DNA of 53,914 nucleotides from Phyllobacterium chamaecytisi. GTDB lineage: Bacteria; Pseudomonadota; Alphaproteobacteria; Rhizobiales; Rhizobiaceae. Below are positions 1-9,029 of the stretch, one piece after another (position 1 is the first letter of the stretch; the number at the start of each line of letters is the position of its first letter). The notes under the pieces are model-generated. The model was not told the origin of the DNA. It did no database searches and was given only the letters and a program-made list of their open reading frames with translations. The stretch lies in NCBI RefSeq assembly GCF_020164455.1, contig NZ_JAIQWW010000030.1:1-53914 (forward strand), written 5' to 3'. A program made the position numbers and the translations under genes.

Positions 1-690
1 CATGGTGCAATGATGGCCAGCGCCTGTTCGGGCGCGGTGCTGCTCGGCGAGGCCGGACTACTCACCAATTGTGACGCCACCATTCACTGGGGTTATGTGA
101 AGACGCTGACCAATAACTATGCGGGGGTGCGCGTCAGACTGGATCGGTCCCTCGTGTTGAGCGGCGAGGCGCAGCGCATCGTCATGGCGGGAGGCGGATC
201 GAGCTGGCAGGATCTAGCACTTTACCTGATCGCGCGGTTTGTCGGTCTGAAGGAGGCCATGGAGGTCGCCAAGGTCTACATGCTGCAGTGGCATGACATG
301 GGGCAACAGCCATTTGCATCACTGACGACCTTCCGGCAGACAACCGATGCTGTCATCAACGGTTGCCAGGAATGGCTGGCAATGAACTACAAAACCCACG
401 CCCCGGTGGCCGCGATGGCAACACGTTATGGTCTGCCGGAACGCTCATTCATCCGCCGCTTCACAAAAGCAACGGGCATGAAACCCCTCGACTATGTGCA
501 CGCACTACGGCTCGAGGAAGCCAAGCAAATGCTGGAGGCCACCGATCTGCCTATCGAAGCCATCGCCAACGAGGCTGGCTATGAGGATACGAGCTTTTTC
601 GGCCGCCTGTTCCGCCGAAAGACGGGTTTGACCCCGGCGCGTTATCGTCTGCGGTTTGGTGCCTTACGTCAGGCACTGAAGCAAAATTAG
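1..690 (+). CDS. GlxA-type AraC-family transcriptional regulator (5' truncated by window edge)
   Basis: The frame is open from base 1, so the true start lies outside the window. The visible 229 codons hold the end of a DJ-1/PfpI (GATase1-like) sensor domain, including the conserved ASACSGA and EAGLL segments, followed from about residue 130 by a complete AraC-type double helix-turn-helix (IEAIANEAGYEDTSFFGRLF, then RRKTGLTPARYR). Proteins of this architecture are cytoplasmic transcription factors, often controlling amine, amino-acid or one-carbon catabolism. The inducer cannot be told from the sequence. The nearest downstream gene is over 300 bp away on the other strand, so nothing points to a target. 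The family call is firm; the specificity is unknown. Confidence 0.9.
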   Translation, partial: HGAMMASACSGAVLLGEAGLLTNCDATIHWGYVKTLTNNYAGVRVRLDRSLVLSGEAQRIVMAGGGSSWQDLALYLIARFVGLKEAMEVAKVYMLQWHDMGQQPFASLTTFRQTTDAVINGCQEWLAMNYKTHAPVAAMATRYGLPERSFIRRFTKATGMKPLDYVHALRLEEAKQMLEATDLPIEAIANEAGYEDTSFFGRLFRRKTGLTPARYRLRFGALRQALKQN

Positions 691-1043
691 CAAGAGATCC
701 CGAACCAATAATTCGGGGTTATTTCCGTTATTAGGCCTTTTCGGTTACGGGTTCGGCGAAGCTCGAAGGGGCCCGTCAGCCTCACCGCCGGGCGTTGTGA
801 GTTTCTAGAGCCCGTTTCCCGGCCCCAGTGATTTGCCACTTCCAGCTTGTTGGCCCGCTTTGAATATACTCGGTCCATCCGTGGCGCTCACAGGAAAGCT
901 CAGTCTGCCACGTGGTGTATAGTGTCGATCAAACAGAGGATCGCATTCGAGGCCCAAGATCCAGAAATGCTGCAGTTTCGTCAAAGTCATGACCAGCCAC
1001 CAAACCTTTCGAAGATTTGGCAATCATACATGTTTTGCGACAA
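691..1043. other. intergenic, no gene recognised
   Basis: This 353 bp stretch has only short overlapping frames with no recognisable protein and no convincing ribosome-binding site. Nothing else stands out. Confidence 0.5.
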
Positions 1044-1286
1044 TCAATGATACGTGGCTAATTGACGGTCCAACATGGCTTCCCGATGGGCCGCTATCGA
1101 AGCGATGATCTGAAAATCACGCGCGCCGCCATCGAAGAGATTCATTATGGTGCGCGCCAAGCGGTCCGCATTTTTATAGAAAACCGGGTCGTGGCCGAGA
1201 AACTCGCACACCTTAAGGTGGGCGTCCTGCATAATGTCCCAATCGTCTTCGCTGTAGGTGAGTTTTTCAAAAAGATGCAGAGACAT
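1044..1286 (-). CDS. small conserved hypothetical protein, paralogue of 16850..17107
   Basis: I do not recognise a named family. The 80-residue protein starts MSLHLFEKLTYSEDDWDIM. It shares YSxDDWxIM, then DRLAR, then a phenylalanine-aspartate-glycine run and IASxA with the protein at 16850..17107 over nearly its whole length, so the two are paralogues. The ATG at 1286 is preceded by GGAGG with good spacing; an in-frame extension upstream has no such support. The SD sits in the 3' arm of a small hairpin (1295..1315). The soluble, charged helical composition suggests a small cytoplasmic protein. No EcfG-type promoter was seen upstream. Two diverged copies with shared motifs argue that it is a real gene. 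Confidence 0.7.
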   Translation of the reverse strand: MSLHLFEKLTYSEDDWDIMQDAHLKVCEFLGHDPVFYKNADRLARTIMNLFDGGARDFQIIASIAAHREAMLDRQLATYH

Positions 1287-1294
1287 GACACATC

Positions 1295-1315
1295 CTCCAA
1301 CATCAATGGCTGGAG
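1295..1315 (-). promoter_or_regulatory. hairpin occluding the ribosome-binding site of the 1044..1286 gene
   Basis: On the minus strand CTCCA and TGGAG face each other across an 11-nt loop, and the second arm contains the GGAG of the Shine-Dalgarno. The paralogue at 16850 has the same arrangement, with a longer stem and also an 11-nt loop. Confidence 0.4.
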
Positions 1316-1447
1316 CGCGTACGGCTCTCAATCGCTAGTGCGCCGTTGATAGACCAAGCGATCCGAACATTGAAATACTCACTTGGGCTGGCGTCAATGT
1401 TGGCTCGAACAGTTCGCGTGCCCACCTGATGGTCCCTTTGCGGGCGG

Positions 1448-2212
1448 CTACCAACACATAAAACCGCCATCCACGACGAGATCGATGCCAGTTACGAATG
1501 ACGAAGCACCGCTTGAAAGGAATACGGCCGGCCCGACCATTTCTTCGGGGAAGGCCAGGCGGCCCATGGGAGTGTCCCGTTCGAATATTTTCACCTGATC
1601 AGCGACTTCAGCTCGACGATTCATGGGTGTCAGCGTGTAGCCCGGGCTGATCGAATTGACCCGGATGCCTCGATCAATCCATTCCATTGCCAGGCTTTTT
1701 GACAGGTGGATAACCGCGGCCTTGGACGAGTTGTAGTCGGCTTGTTTCAAATCACGATTGACTATCGAGCCTGACATTGAAGCAATGTTAATGATGGAGC
1801 CTCTCTTTCGGGGAAGCATTACGCGTGCTTGCGCCTGGCAGGACAAAAAAACACCTGTTACATTTACGTCGTAGACCCGTTGCCAGTTCTCCAGTGGAAG
1901 CGTCTCGGCATCGCCGCCAGCACCAATACCTGCGTTGTTGACGGCAACCGTCAAAGAGCCAAGTTCGTTCTCTATCAGATCGATCGCTCTCTTTAGGTCC
2001 GCGGCAGAGGTTACGGTGCCTTCGAGCGTTAAGGCTCGCCGGCCAAGAGAGCGAATTTTGTCCGCCGTTCCGTTCAAACCGCCGTTTGAGAGATGGCCGA
2101 AGCAGGCTACGTCGGCTCCAGCCTCCGCCAAACCAATCGCAATAGCCTGGCCAATGCCGCTGCCCGAACCCGTGACCATCGCCACTTGTCCTTTAAGGTC
2201 GAACAATTCCAT
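1448..2212 (-). CDS. SDR-family NAD(P)-dependent oxidoreductase
   Basis: A 254-residue classical short-chain dehydrogenase/reductase with a Rossmann fold. The cofactor loop is TGSGSGIG near residue 15, the structural NNAG is near residue 92, the catalytic Ser is in the IASMSG segment, and the active-site YNSSK is near residue 161. The C-terminal VTGIDLVVDGGF is the usual SDR end. Family members oxidise or reduce polyols, sugars or 3-oxoacyl groups; the length and SPGYTLTPMN segment resemble sugar-alcohol dehydrogenases, but the substrate cannot be fixed. It stands alone between non-coding stretches, with no transporter or regulator beside it on the same strand. Confidence 0.93.
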   Translation of the reverse strand: MELFDLKGQVAMVTGSGSGIGQAIAIGLAEAGADVACFGHLSNGGLNGTADKIRSLGRRALTLEGTVTSAADLKRAIDLIENELGSLTVAVNNAGIGAGGDAETLPLENWQRVYDVNVTGVFLSCQAQARVMLPRKRGSIINIASMSGSIVNRDLKQADYNSSKAAVIHLSKSLAMEWIDRGIRVNSISPGYTLTPMNRRAEVADQVKIFERDTPMGRLAFPEEMVGPAVFLSSGASSFVTGIDLVVDGGFMCW

Positions 2213-2671
2213 CGATCTCTTCCCTTCGTCAGAATCCCGCCTTCGGCCATAGCTCCCCCGAACATCACCATAATCTACACGAAAAAAAGTCGCGTCGGTG
2301 ATCTAACGAGCTCTGTCTCAAAAGTCGGATTTCAACGTATTGAATGACCGCTTCGCCTTGTCGTCCCGACGCACGACAAGGCATGCGCACGGCCGTTAAC
2401 ATAAGGGGTCGGGCAACGAGTTATGCTACATAGAATCGTTTTCCTTTCCCTGGACTAGCACTACGCAATATCCTCCGCCCTTCGTCCGTAGCCTCCAATC
2501 TAGTAACACTAGGGGAAGCGCTTGGCGAGAATGCCAAACGTGCGGAAGAAACACGGCCGAGGCTCACGATGCGACAGGAGTAATCTGTATGCGCGAATAC
2601 ATGCTCTACGGGCACACCTTCACTAACGTTCACTTCGCGCCAATAGCGGTCGATTGTTGCGAAACTCTGCC
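2213..2671. other. intergenic with one doubtful short frame
   Basis: A minus-strand frame (2421..2675) begins with a GTG overlapping the stop codon of the protease-like gene, but its 84 residues match nothing I know and the second half is low-information. I do not call it a gene. No hairpin or promoter was seen. Confidence 0.4.
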
Positions 2672-3577
2672 TCACTGCAAGGGCGGTTTTCTAAGAAAGC
2701 TGTTGCGATCTGCTGACTTCACGCGCAACCATGCCTCACGCCCGTTACGCAGAACCCTCATGGGAATCTCAACGCCAGCGGGGCCACTCGTCCACACCTT
2801 CCGGTAAAAATCACCGAGCCCATCCACCTCCTCGCCTCGGATTTCCGAGATAACGTCGCCCTGACGCAGGCCCGCCTGAGCCGCCGGCCCCCCCGGCGCG
2901 ACACTCATAACCACGACCTTGCCGCTGCTCTCGGCGGAGAACGTCCCGAGCCAGGGCCGCGGCGGCTTGTTCACTCGGCCGCGCTTGAGTAGATCATCCA
3001 GGATCGGTGGCAACAAATTGATCGGTACGATCATATTGATGTCCGCAAGCTCTCCATTTTTGCTCATTTGCAAGTGAAGCGAGCCGATGCCCAGGAGTTT
3101 GCCATCCCCGTCAACCAGTGCAGCCCCTCCCCAGGAAGGATGAGCCGGCGCAATGAAGATCGCCTCATCCAGTACGTACTCCCAATAGCCAGCAAACTCC
3201 TGCTTGGCGACGATATTCGCTCGGACGAACTGACCGATCCCGTCCGCAAGCACAACGGGATCTCCTACGTTGGCTTGGGCGGCATCGCCGAAGTCCACCG
3301 CAGGCACGCCGAGAGGCCCAATCGCCTGCACGAGGCCAAATCCCGTTTCTTGATCATACGTCAGCGCATGACCGGGAATAACTTGCCCGTCATGGCGCGT
3401 CAGCCAAACCTCCTCAGCTTCTGTAATCAGATAGCCGATCGTGAGCACCAGCCCGTCCTCCCGAATGACCACGCCGCTGCCCTCTCTCAAGGTACCTAGC
3501 GTAGCCGCTGTAAACGCGTCATCGGGAATTGAGGAGCGGACAGTTATGATTGACTGCAAAGCCGTATCGATAGTCAT
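2672..3577 (-). CDS. HtrA/S1C-like protein with PDZ domain, catalytic triad lost
   Basis: 301 residues: a trypsin-like S1C fold (about 1-200) followed by one PDZ domain (about 205-290, PWLGTFSAE then GGPAAQAGLRQGDVI). Comparison with the HtrA pattern shows all three catalytic positions replaced. The LTNNHV segment is LTIGYL (His to Tyr), the TDLAV segment is TGFGLV (Asp to Gly), and GNSGG is PSWGG (Ser to Trp). The fold motifs around these positions are intact, so this is a maintained pseudoprotease rather than a decayed gene. I see no signal peptide, so it is probably cytoplasmic. A role as a PDZ-based binding or chaperone protein is inference. The ATG at 3577 has only a weak SD. Confidence 0.85.
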   Translation of the reverse strand: MTIDTALQSIITVRSSIPDDAFTAATLGTLREGSGVVIREDGLVLTIGYLITEAEEVWLTRHDGQVIPGHALTYDQETGFGLVQAIGPLGVPAVDFGDAAQANVGDPVVLADGIGQFVRANIVAKQEFAGYWEYVLDEAIFIAPAHPSWGGAALVDGDGKLLGIGSLHLQMSKNGELADINMIVPINLLPPILDDLLKRGRVNKPPRPWLGTFSAESSGKVVVMSVAPGGPAAQAGLRQGDVISEIRGEEVDGLGDFYRKVWTSGPAGVEIPMRVLRNGREAWLRVKSADRNSFLRKPPLQ

Positions 3578-4202
3578 GATTTCAATCCTGGCAAGGCCCG
3601 GTAAAGGCCGCGACGAGCCGAGCGGGACAACTTATCGTCTTCTATAGGTGTGAGGACCAACGGCCAAACACAAGACCTAGAACATAGACATGTCTCCACA
3701 CTGCGCTCGCGGTTTATTCACGCCCTGCTCTGCAGTCTGGCGTTTATCCCGGCCATGCGTGTGCAATCGGAAAGCTCACCATTCGTGGAGACCGTTTGGG
3801 AGGGGACTGAATGACTCCTGCAGGAAACACTTCCCGGGTTTCCTAATCCAAAGCGGAAACGGGCCGTCGCGAAAAAAGTGCACTCAACTCTATATCGGAT
3901 CGATGAGCGGTCACCCCCAGTCGGGTGATGTGCATGCAAAACCATCGAATTACATTTGCAGGCTATGCCGCGCAGGTTAGATTGATGCCACAACGGCGAA
4001 TGGAGGATAAATTCCATGCTCGCCAACAGGTATAGACGATGTCTATAGCTTCGTTCTGCAAAACGAAGCATGTCTTTTTCTTTTCCATTTACTATCCCTT
4101 ATAGCAAACTGCTATCAATGTTATATTGCACCTCTGTGCGTGCATGAATTCTTCGTCAGAGCGTGCCTGCGTTGTTCCTGCAAAAAACCGTACGAGAACA
4201 AG
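3578..4202. other. intergenic with one short palindrome
   Basis: No gene recognised. It holds the palindrome at 3911..3938. The remaining frames look random. Confidence 0.4.
3911..3938. repeat. short palindrome TCACCC-N6-GGGTGATG followed by GCATGCA
   Basis: TCACCC (3911-3916) and GGGTGA (3923-3928) form a perfect inverted repeat, followed by a second palindrome GCATGCA. A close relative lies at 5994..6018. Both are in intergenic DNA upstream of plus-strand genes. Confidence 0.45.
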
Positions 4203-4628
4203 ATGACGGACAGACGTGAATTTTATCGAACTGACATTTGCAGCCGAACATTCATAGGGATCATCTGCGTCGATGGCCCGCATCTGAGAATGCTGGAAAA
4301 TCGAGCTTGTGATCACGACATTCCGCTTGGCAGTGCGCTCGAAATTTTGAAACTGGATAACCAACACTATTATGCTATCTGCAAGGACCGTGGGCCACGC
4401 ATAGTACTGTCGCGATTTGCAGATGATGATGTTGACATTGTCTCACAGGAATTCGGCATTCCCATTGCTGGCTGGCGGCGTGCCCGGACCTTTACAGAGA
4501 GCCCAGCGTGGACCGCCTTGAAGAAGTGGGTAAACCAACATCCTGATATTGCTCGAGCGTGTTCACACACCGATACCTACGTACCCGGATGGTACAGTAT
4601 GACGGCAAACTTCGACCAAACAAGATGA
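4203..4628 (+). CDS. hypothetical protein
   Basis: Not recognised. From the ATG at 4203 (MTDRREFYRTD) the frame gives 141 residues of mixed, soluble composition with several Cys, Trp and charged residues and no membrane segment. The frame is also open upstream to 4140, but the region before 4203 is low-complexity and Cys-rich and looks non-coding. The SD is weak. There is no co-directional neighbour for over 1 kb. It may be a lineage-specific gene or a chance frame; I lean slightly toward a real gene because of its length and ordinary composition. Confidence 0.35.
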   Translation: MTDRREFYRTDICSRTFIGIICVDGPHLRMLENRACDHDIPLGSALEILKLDNQHYYAICKDRGPRIVLSRFADDDVDIVSQEFGIPIAGWRRARTFTESPAWTALKKWVNQHPDIARACSHTDTYVPGWYSMTANFDQTR

Positions 4629-5160
4629 CTGACGAGAGTTCTGAGATCAGCGGGTTCGGACTATATCGATGCATGGGTCAGCTCGAAGCCATTTCATAGG
4701 GGATACCCAAGTGGCTTGCGGATGCCACCGTTAAAGAGATCGCTCTGTGCCCTTCATGCTCAGCCTCGACGCGATCTGGTGTTGGATGGACTTTAATTCT
4801 CTGCCCCAGGCTCGGTGTTGAAAAGGCGGAGCGCCGCTGTGCAGGCATCCAGACGTATCAAACGGAGTCCTGGAGGACCACACCGACCACTTCTCCTTGG
4901 ACGGCAAAAGCGCCGACTAGCGAGTTGCCGCCTCGTCAACGATGGGTATTCTGAATGCTTGCCGCGTGACTGGAATCGCGAACCACTACCTCACTGTGTA
5001 TCAGAGCCTATGGCAGTCGAATGACATAGGCATAAAATGGTATGCACACCGAAAAAGATACCCCGAGCAGAGTCGTTCTGCCGATTCAAGGCGGGATTCG
5101 AAAGTAAAATGACAAGCATAATGGCGCATCGATAGCTGCACAGCGGGACCCCGTGCGGTT
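4629..5160. other. intergenic, nothing recognised
   Basis: About 530 bp with only short frames lacking ribosome-binding sites. No hairpin or stress-type promoter was noticed. Confidence 0.4.
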
Positions 5161-5424
5161 TCACTGGACTTTGAGACTGACTACCGCGTTTTCGAGTGTA
5201 TTACAGATGAAAGTGGCACCCCCCGTGACCTTGCCCTTGACCGACACCCGATTACCCTTCCTGTTGAAGGTCATAGTCGGAGCGGCGGATGCGGGCTTGA
5301 GGTTTTGTTTCGCAAGCGCAGCAGTACACGCGGCAAGAGTGCGTTTTTTTTCGGAGCTCGCCTGCGCGCTGGTGACCAGAAAAACGGCTGCCAAGGGCAC
5401 CGCGGCGATCAGGTACTTTTTCAT
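5161..5424 (-). CDS. small secreted or periplasmic hypothetical protein
   Basis: 87 residues starting MKKYLIAAVPLAAVFLVTSA, a typical Sec signal peptide with likely cleavage after SAQA. The ATG at 5424 follows AGAGGGGG with good spacing, so it is preferred over the in-frame start seven codons upstream. The mature part is basic with two Cys (AACTAAL and FICNTL) that could form a disulfide, and a repeated basic beta-like pattern (TFNRKGNRVSVKGKVTG). The family is not recognised. It lies 33 bp downstream of the Gly-rich secreted protein gene on the same strand, so the two may be co-transcribed. Confidence 0.65.
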   Translation of the reverse strand: MKKYLIAAVPLAAVFLVTSAQASSEKKRTLAACTAALAKQNLKPASAAPTMTFNRKGNRVSVKGKVTGGATFICNTLENAVVSLKVQ

Positions 5425-5457
5425 AACCCCCTCTATAATTTGCAATTCTATAATGAA

Positions 5458-5781
5458 CTAGCATCCGGCTGTGCCGGAACCAGCGGTTTTCGAGCAAGGA
5501 AGACGGTTGGATCCGCTAGCCCCGGAGTCGCCGTGGTTGCCATTTTTCCCGCTACCGCTTCCTCCTTTCCCACTTCCACCTTTCCCCCCGCCACCCTTTC
5601 CACCTCCACCATTGCCCCCGCCGCCTTTTCCGCCTCCCCCTCCACCATTGCCTCCCCCGCCGCCGCCACCTCCGCCTCCACTGCCACCGCCACCGCCTTT
5701 AGCGGCAGTCATAGTGATGCCTGCTGCATAGAGCAGCCCGGCGCTAAGCGCGGATAGGAAAAGACGACGTGATGCAGACAT
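5458..5781 (-). CDS. glycine-rich secreted protein
   Basis: 107 residues. MSASRRLFLSALSAGLLYA is a signal peptide containing an Arg-Arg pair, with cleavage near TAAKG. The mature protein is dominated by Gly with interspersed Lys, Ser and Asn, and ends with a short Cys-containing tail (LPCSKTAGSGTAGC). The corresponding DNA is a C-rich tract on the plus strand. Such Gly-rich exported proteins are usually unstructured surface or matrix proteins; nothing more specific can be claimed. The frame continues unbroken through the repeat, and the signal peptide plus the secreted downstream neighbour support a real gene. Confidence 0.6.
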   Translation of the reverse strand: MSASRRLFLSALSAGLLYAAGITMTAAKGGGGGSGGGGGGGGGGNGGGGGGKGGGGNGGGGKGGGGKGGSGKGGSGSGKNGNHGDSGASGSNRLPCSKTAGSGTAGC

Positions 5782-6090
5782 TGCCGATCTCCCAAAAAAA
5801 GAACTCTTCGCAGCAGCCGATTGGAATAACGGTCCGCTGGAAATTGATATTTCCTAATAGTACGAAGTATGTATATGAGGTAATCCAAATATTAATCCGC
5901 GAAGACTGCGGGAGTAAACCTGACGATATAGTTTCGATTCTTCCACAAACCGATCTTGAACAGTATATATACAAGCATTGGTAAACCAAAACTTCACCCA
6001 AACGGGTGATGCCATGCAGAATAATCATTCTACATTGGATCCGCTGCGCGGGTTGGACGAGAACCGACCACCAGCAGGGGGACAAATGTC
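5782..6090. other. intergenic with palindrome
   Basis: AT-rich upstream region of the alpha/beta hydrolase gene. It contains the palindrome at 5994..6018 and no recognisable gene. Confidence 0.4.
5994..6018. repeat. short palindrome TCACCC-N4-GGGTGATG followed by CATGCA
   Basis: Second copy of the element at 3911..3938, about 75 bp upstream of the hydrolase start. The shared layout (TCACCC arm, GGGTGATG arm, then CATGCA) is too specific to be trivial, but only two copies were seen. Confidence 0.45.
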
Positions 6091-7683
6091 ATGCTTGCGA
6101 TCCGGTTTGGACGGTGTTTGCGACTGAGCTCTGCAAATTCAATCCGCATTCTACTGATCTTCTTGTTGACCATGGGAGGTCTGGCCGGATCTGCTTTTGC
6201 CGAAGGGAAATTCGAACAGTCGACATGTTGGTTCGACCTACCGCGAGATCGCGATCTAAAATGCGGGTACCTCACCGTCCCCGAGAATCGCAGCAAGACA
6301 ACCAGTCGACAGATCAAGCTGCCAGTGGTTATTTTCGAGCCTGATCGAACGCGGCACGAGCCGATTGTTTACCTGACCGGGGGACCTGGTCAAATGGCCA
6401 TGATCGACAACGAAGAAGATATTGCCCAGTGGTTGAGTTTCATCGACAACGGCCCATGGTTGCGCGGCAGACAGCTCGTCGTGGTGGATCAGCGGGGTGT
6501 CGGCCGCGCGGAACCCTCGTTGGATTGCTCAGCGCACTACACACCGTCGGTATGGAGCGAGGTCGTCTCCAAGGTCGATGAAGTGGTTAAGTTTGACTTG
6601 GCGCAGAAACGCGATGTTACGGCGTGCCGCGATGCGTTGTTAAAAAAGGGCATCGACCTCACGGCCTACAACACAATCGAAAACGCGGCCGACATCCACG
6701 ATTTGCGCATCGCGCTTGGCATCGAAAAATGGGTGTTGTACGGCATTTCGTACGGAACGAAACTCGCCCTGCAGGTGCTGGAAGATCATCCCGAAGACGT
6801 AATCGCGGTGGTCCTCGATTCAACGCTTCCCCTTGATGTGGGATATGTTGACCAGGGTTCCAACAGTCTCGACAGCGCACTAAGAACGCTCGAAAAGGAT
6901 TGCAGCAAGCACTCGGGCTGTTCCAAAAATTTTCCAAATCTGATGACGATGATCGGCTGGATAGTGCGGCAACTCAATGCCCAGCCCGTGTTGCTTCGGT
7001 TAGGGGAAGTCGAAGGATCGGCCCGCTTCATGCGGGTGTCGGGTGACGATTTTCTTGAGCTGATGTTCGACGGGTTCTATGACCGGGGTGCGATCGAGGT
7101 GCTGCCGCAGTTGATCAAGGATACAAACGAGCAGGATTACAGGATGCTCGTCGAAATACTTGGTGACGATCTGTCCGGGGACGATAAATCCGATTTTGCG
7201 GATGGGATGCATCTTTCCATTGTGTGCAATGACAGCGTTCCTCCCTCTGCGCCAGCCGTAAAATTCCCGCTCTTCGACCACTGGGCAGCGGACAATATTT
7301 ATACGTGGGCTTGCCCGCTCTGGCCGTCGGCAAAACCCGTCAAAACTCACAAATCGCTGAAGGCAAATCAGGTTCCGGTCCTGCTGTTGTCCGGAGAATA
7401 TGACCCAGCGACACCATCAAAATGGGCGAAATACGTCGCGGGGAATACCGGAAGCAGCCAGCTTGTGGTATTCCGTGGCATAGGTCACGATGTAGTCGAC
7501 ACGACACCTTGCGGCGGGGAGGTAATCTCAGATTTTTTGAACAACCCGAAAGCTCCAATCACGACACCCTGTCTAGCCGAGATAGAAGGACCACATTTTT
7601 TGGGTCCTGAGGATTCGTCGCCGGCGTTGGAAGCTTCGGCCGTCTCCCCCTTGCCGAGGAATCACTTGGTGTCGGGTCCGTAA
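6091..7683 (+). CDS. secreted alpha/beta hydrolase, peptidase S33 / tripeptidyl-aminopeptidase-like
   Basis: 530 residues with an N-terminal hydrophobic signal (SIRILLIFLLTMGGLAGSAFA, cleavage after AFA about residue 37). The alpha/beta hydrolase core shows the oxyanion GGPG near residue 97, VVDQRGVGRAEP, the nucleophile elbow GISYGTKLA with Ser near 220, a late Asp in LLLSGEYDPATP, and a catalytic His in RGIGHDVV. The C-terminal half matches the TAP-like domain of Streptomyces tripeptidyl aminopeptidases. Members cleave N-terminal residues or act as esterases outside the cytoplasm. Several Cys in the mature part suggest disulfides. A GGGGGA-type SD precedes the ATG. It appears monocistronic. 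Confidence 0.88.
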   Translation: MLAIRFGRCLRLSSANSIRILLIFLLTMGGLAGSAFAEGKFEQSTCWFDLPRDRDLKCGYLTVPENRSKTTSRQIKLPVVIFEPDRTRHEPIVYLTGGPGQMAMIDNEEDIAQWLSFIDNGPWLRGRQLVVVDQRGVGRAEPSLDCSAHYTPSVWSEVVSKVDEVVKFDLAQKRDVTACRDALLKKGIDLTAYNTIENAADIHDLRIALGIEKWVLYGISYGTKLALQVLEDHPEDVIAVVLDSTLPLDVGYVDQGSNSLDSALRTLEKDCSKHSGCSKNFPNLMTMIGWIVRQLNAQPVLLRLGEVEGSARFMRVSGDDFLELMFDGFYDRGAIEVLPQLIKDTNEQDYRMLVEILGDDLSGDDKSDFADGMHLSIVCNDSVPPSAPAVKFPLFDHWAADNIYTWACPLWPSAKPVKTHKSLKANQVPVLLLSGEYDPATPSKWAKYVAGNTGSSQLVVFRGIGHDVVDTTPCGGEVISDFLNNPKAPITTPCLAEIEGPHFLGPEDSSPALEASAVSPLPRNHLVSGP

Positions 7684-7889
7684 TTTCTCCGCGAGGATAA
7701 TACCCACATATATCCTTGGGACCCGAGCCGGCTGACGTCTGCCTGCATTGCGGCGAGCGAACCTCAAACAAGAGTTGGTCGCATGTCCGATTGGGTCACG
7801 AACTGTAATCGTATTGACTAGGCTCACTCCAACTCGGAGGACTCGAAGTTTCCAGTCCGCTAATGTAAAGTCGGGACTGGGGGAAGGAG

Positions 7890-8990
7890 ATGCGTACAGC
7901 TTTTGATCTCGAGGCGGTTGGCAATGCCATAATCGCAGCGGCGACCGATCCTGCTGGCTGGGATGCCGCAATGGATGTGGTCGCGACCGCTACTGGTAGC
8001 TTTGGCTCGATGCTGTTCGACGCAAAGGGGCCGTTGCCGTGCATGCCGCGCAGTCGCGAGATGGGCCCATCATTCGAGGTTTACGTCCGCGATGGCTGGA
8101 TCGACCGGGATGATCGGTACAACTTGGTGCCGCTAATGAAACGCAAAGGGGTGGTCAGCGATCTAGACGTTCTCTCTTCCGAGCAAATTGACAGGCGTCC
8201 ATATTATCAGGAATTTCTCGCTCCTTTCGGTCTTAGGTGGTTTGCGGGTGTGAAGGTTGCCGCGGGCGATGACCTCTGGATCTTGTCCATCCAAAGGTCG
8301 ATCCAGCAGGGCCCTTTTTCGCCATCCGAGTTGCAAAGTTTTGCCGGCTTCTCCAGACAGCTGAGCTCTGCGGCAGCGCTCGCGAAAATGCTGAGCTTCG
8401 CGCATGCCGAAGGTGCGCTGGATGCTTTCAGCACAAGCGGTACGCCTGCAGTCATGCTTGACAGGAACGCTGCCGTCATCCTGGCGAATGAACCTGCAGA
8501 AAGGATGTTCGGCCGAGATCTTCTGGTTACGGGCCGCCAATTGGCATGCATCGACAGGGAGGCGACGAACGCGCTCAGGCGCGCGTTGCATACTATGTTG
8601 CGGAATCCGAACCCGCCAGCAATGTTAAGCCCTATACCGTTGCCGCGCCTTCAAGGCAGACCTTTGCTTGCTTACCCGTCGCGTCTCGGAGGAAATACCT
8701 CAAACCCCTTCGCATCCTATCAAGTTGTTGTCGTCTTTATCGATCCGGACATCCATCCCCAATCCCCGGCGACCGCGTTGCAGGCCTGCTTCGGGATGAC
8801 ACCCGCCGAGGCGATGCTGGCGCGCCGTATTACATCAGGCGAAGAGCTGAAGGTCGCCGCGGATCACTTGGGAATCTGCTACGAAACCGCAAGGTGCCAG
8901 CTGAAGGCCGTTTTCTACAAAACCGACACGCATCGGCAGGCGGAATTGGTCGCGCTGCTTGCGAGAATGGCTGGCCATCCACTACTTTGA
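7890..8990 (+). CDS. LuxR-type helix-turn-helix transcriptional regulator
   Basis: 366 residues. The last 65 residues form a LuxR/GerE DNA-binding domain (MTPAEAMLARRITSGEEL, then AADHLGICYETARCQLKAVF and HRQAELVALL). The N-terminal 200 residues resemble sensor regions of rhizobial LuxR-family proteins and have no recognisable receiver or autoinducer-binding signature. A PAS-like stretch (VMLDRNAAVILANEPAERMF) sits near residues 190-215. The start at 7890 follows GGGGAAGGAG. The acidic phosphorylation pocket of response regulators is absent, so the signal is unknown. No clear target gene adjoins it; the MFS permease 400 bp downstream is a possible one. Confidence 0.85.
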   Translation: MRTAFDLEAVGNAIIAAATDPAGWDAAMDVVATATGSFGSMLFDAKGPLPCMPRSREMGPSFEVYVRDGWIDRDDRYNLVPLMKRKGVVSDLDVLSSEQIDRRPYYQEFLAPFGLRWFAGVKVAAGDDLWILSIQRSIQQGPFSPSELQSFAGFSRQLSSAAALAKMLSFAHAEGALDAFSTSGTPAVMLDRNAAVILANEPAERMFGRDLLVTGRQLACIDREATNALRRALHTMLRNPNPPAMLSPIPLPRLQGRPLLAYPSRLGGNTSNPFASYQVVVVFIDPDIHPQSPATALQACFGMTPAEAMLARRITSGEELKVAADHLGICYETARCQLKAVFYKTDTHRQAELVALLARMAGHPLL

Positions 8991-9029
8991 TGGCTGCGGG
9001 CGGTGCTCAGCGGCGCGCGGTGCACTCGA

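Noticed and set aside
5448..5757. Alternative frames through the Gly-rich tract (Pro-rich and Glu/Ala-rich)
   Set aside because: They are frame shadows of a simple-sequence region; only the frame with a signal peptide is credible.
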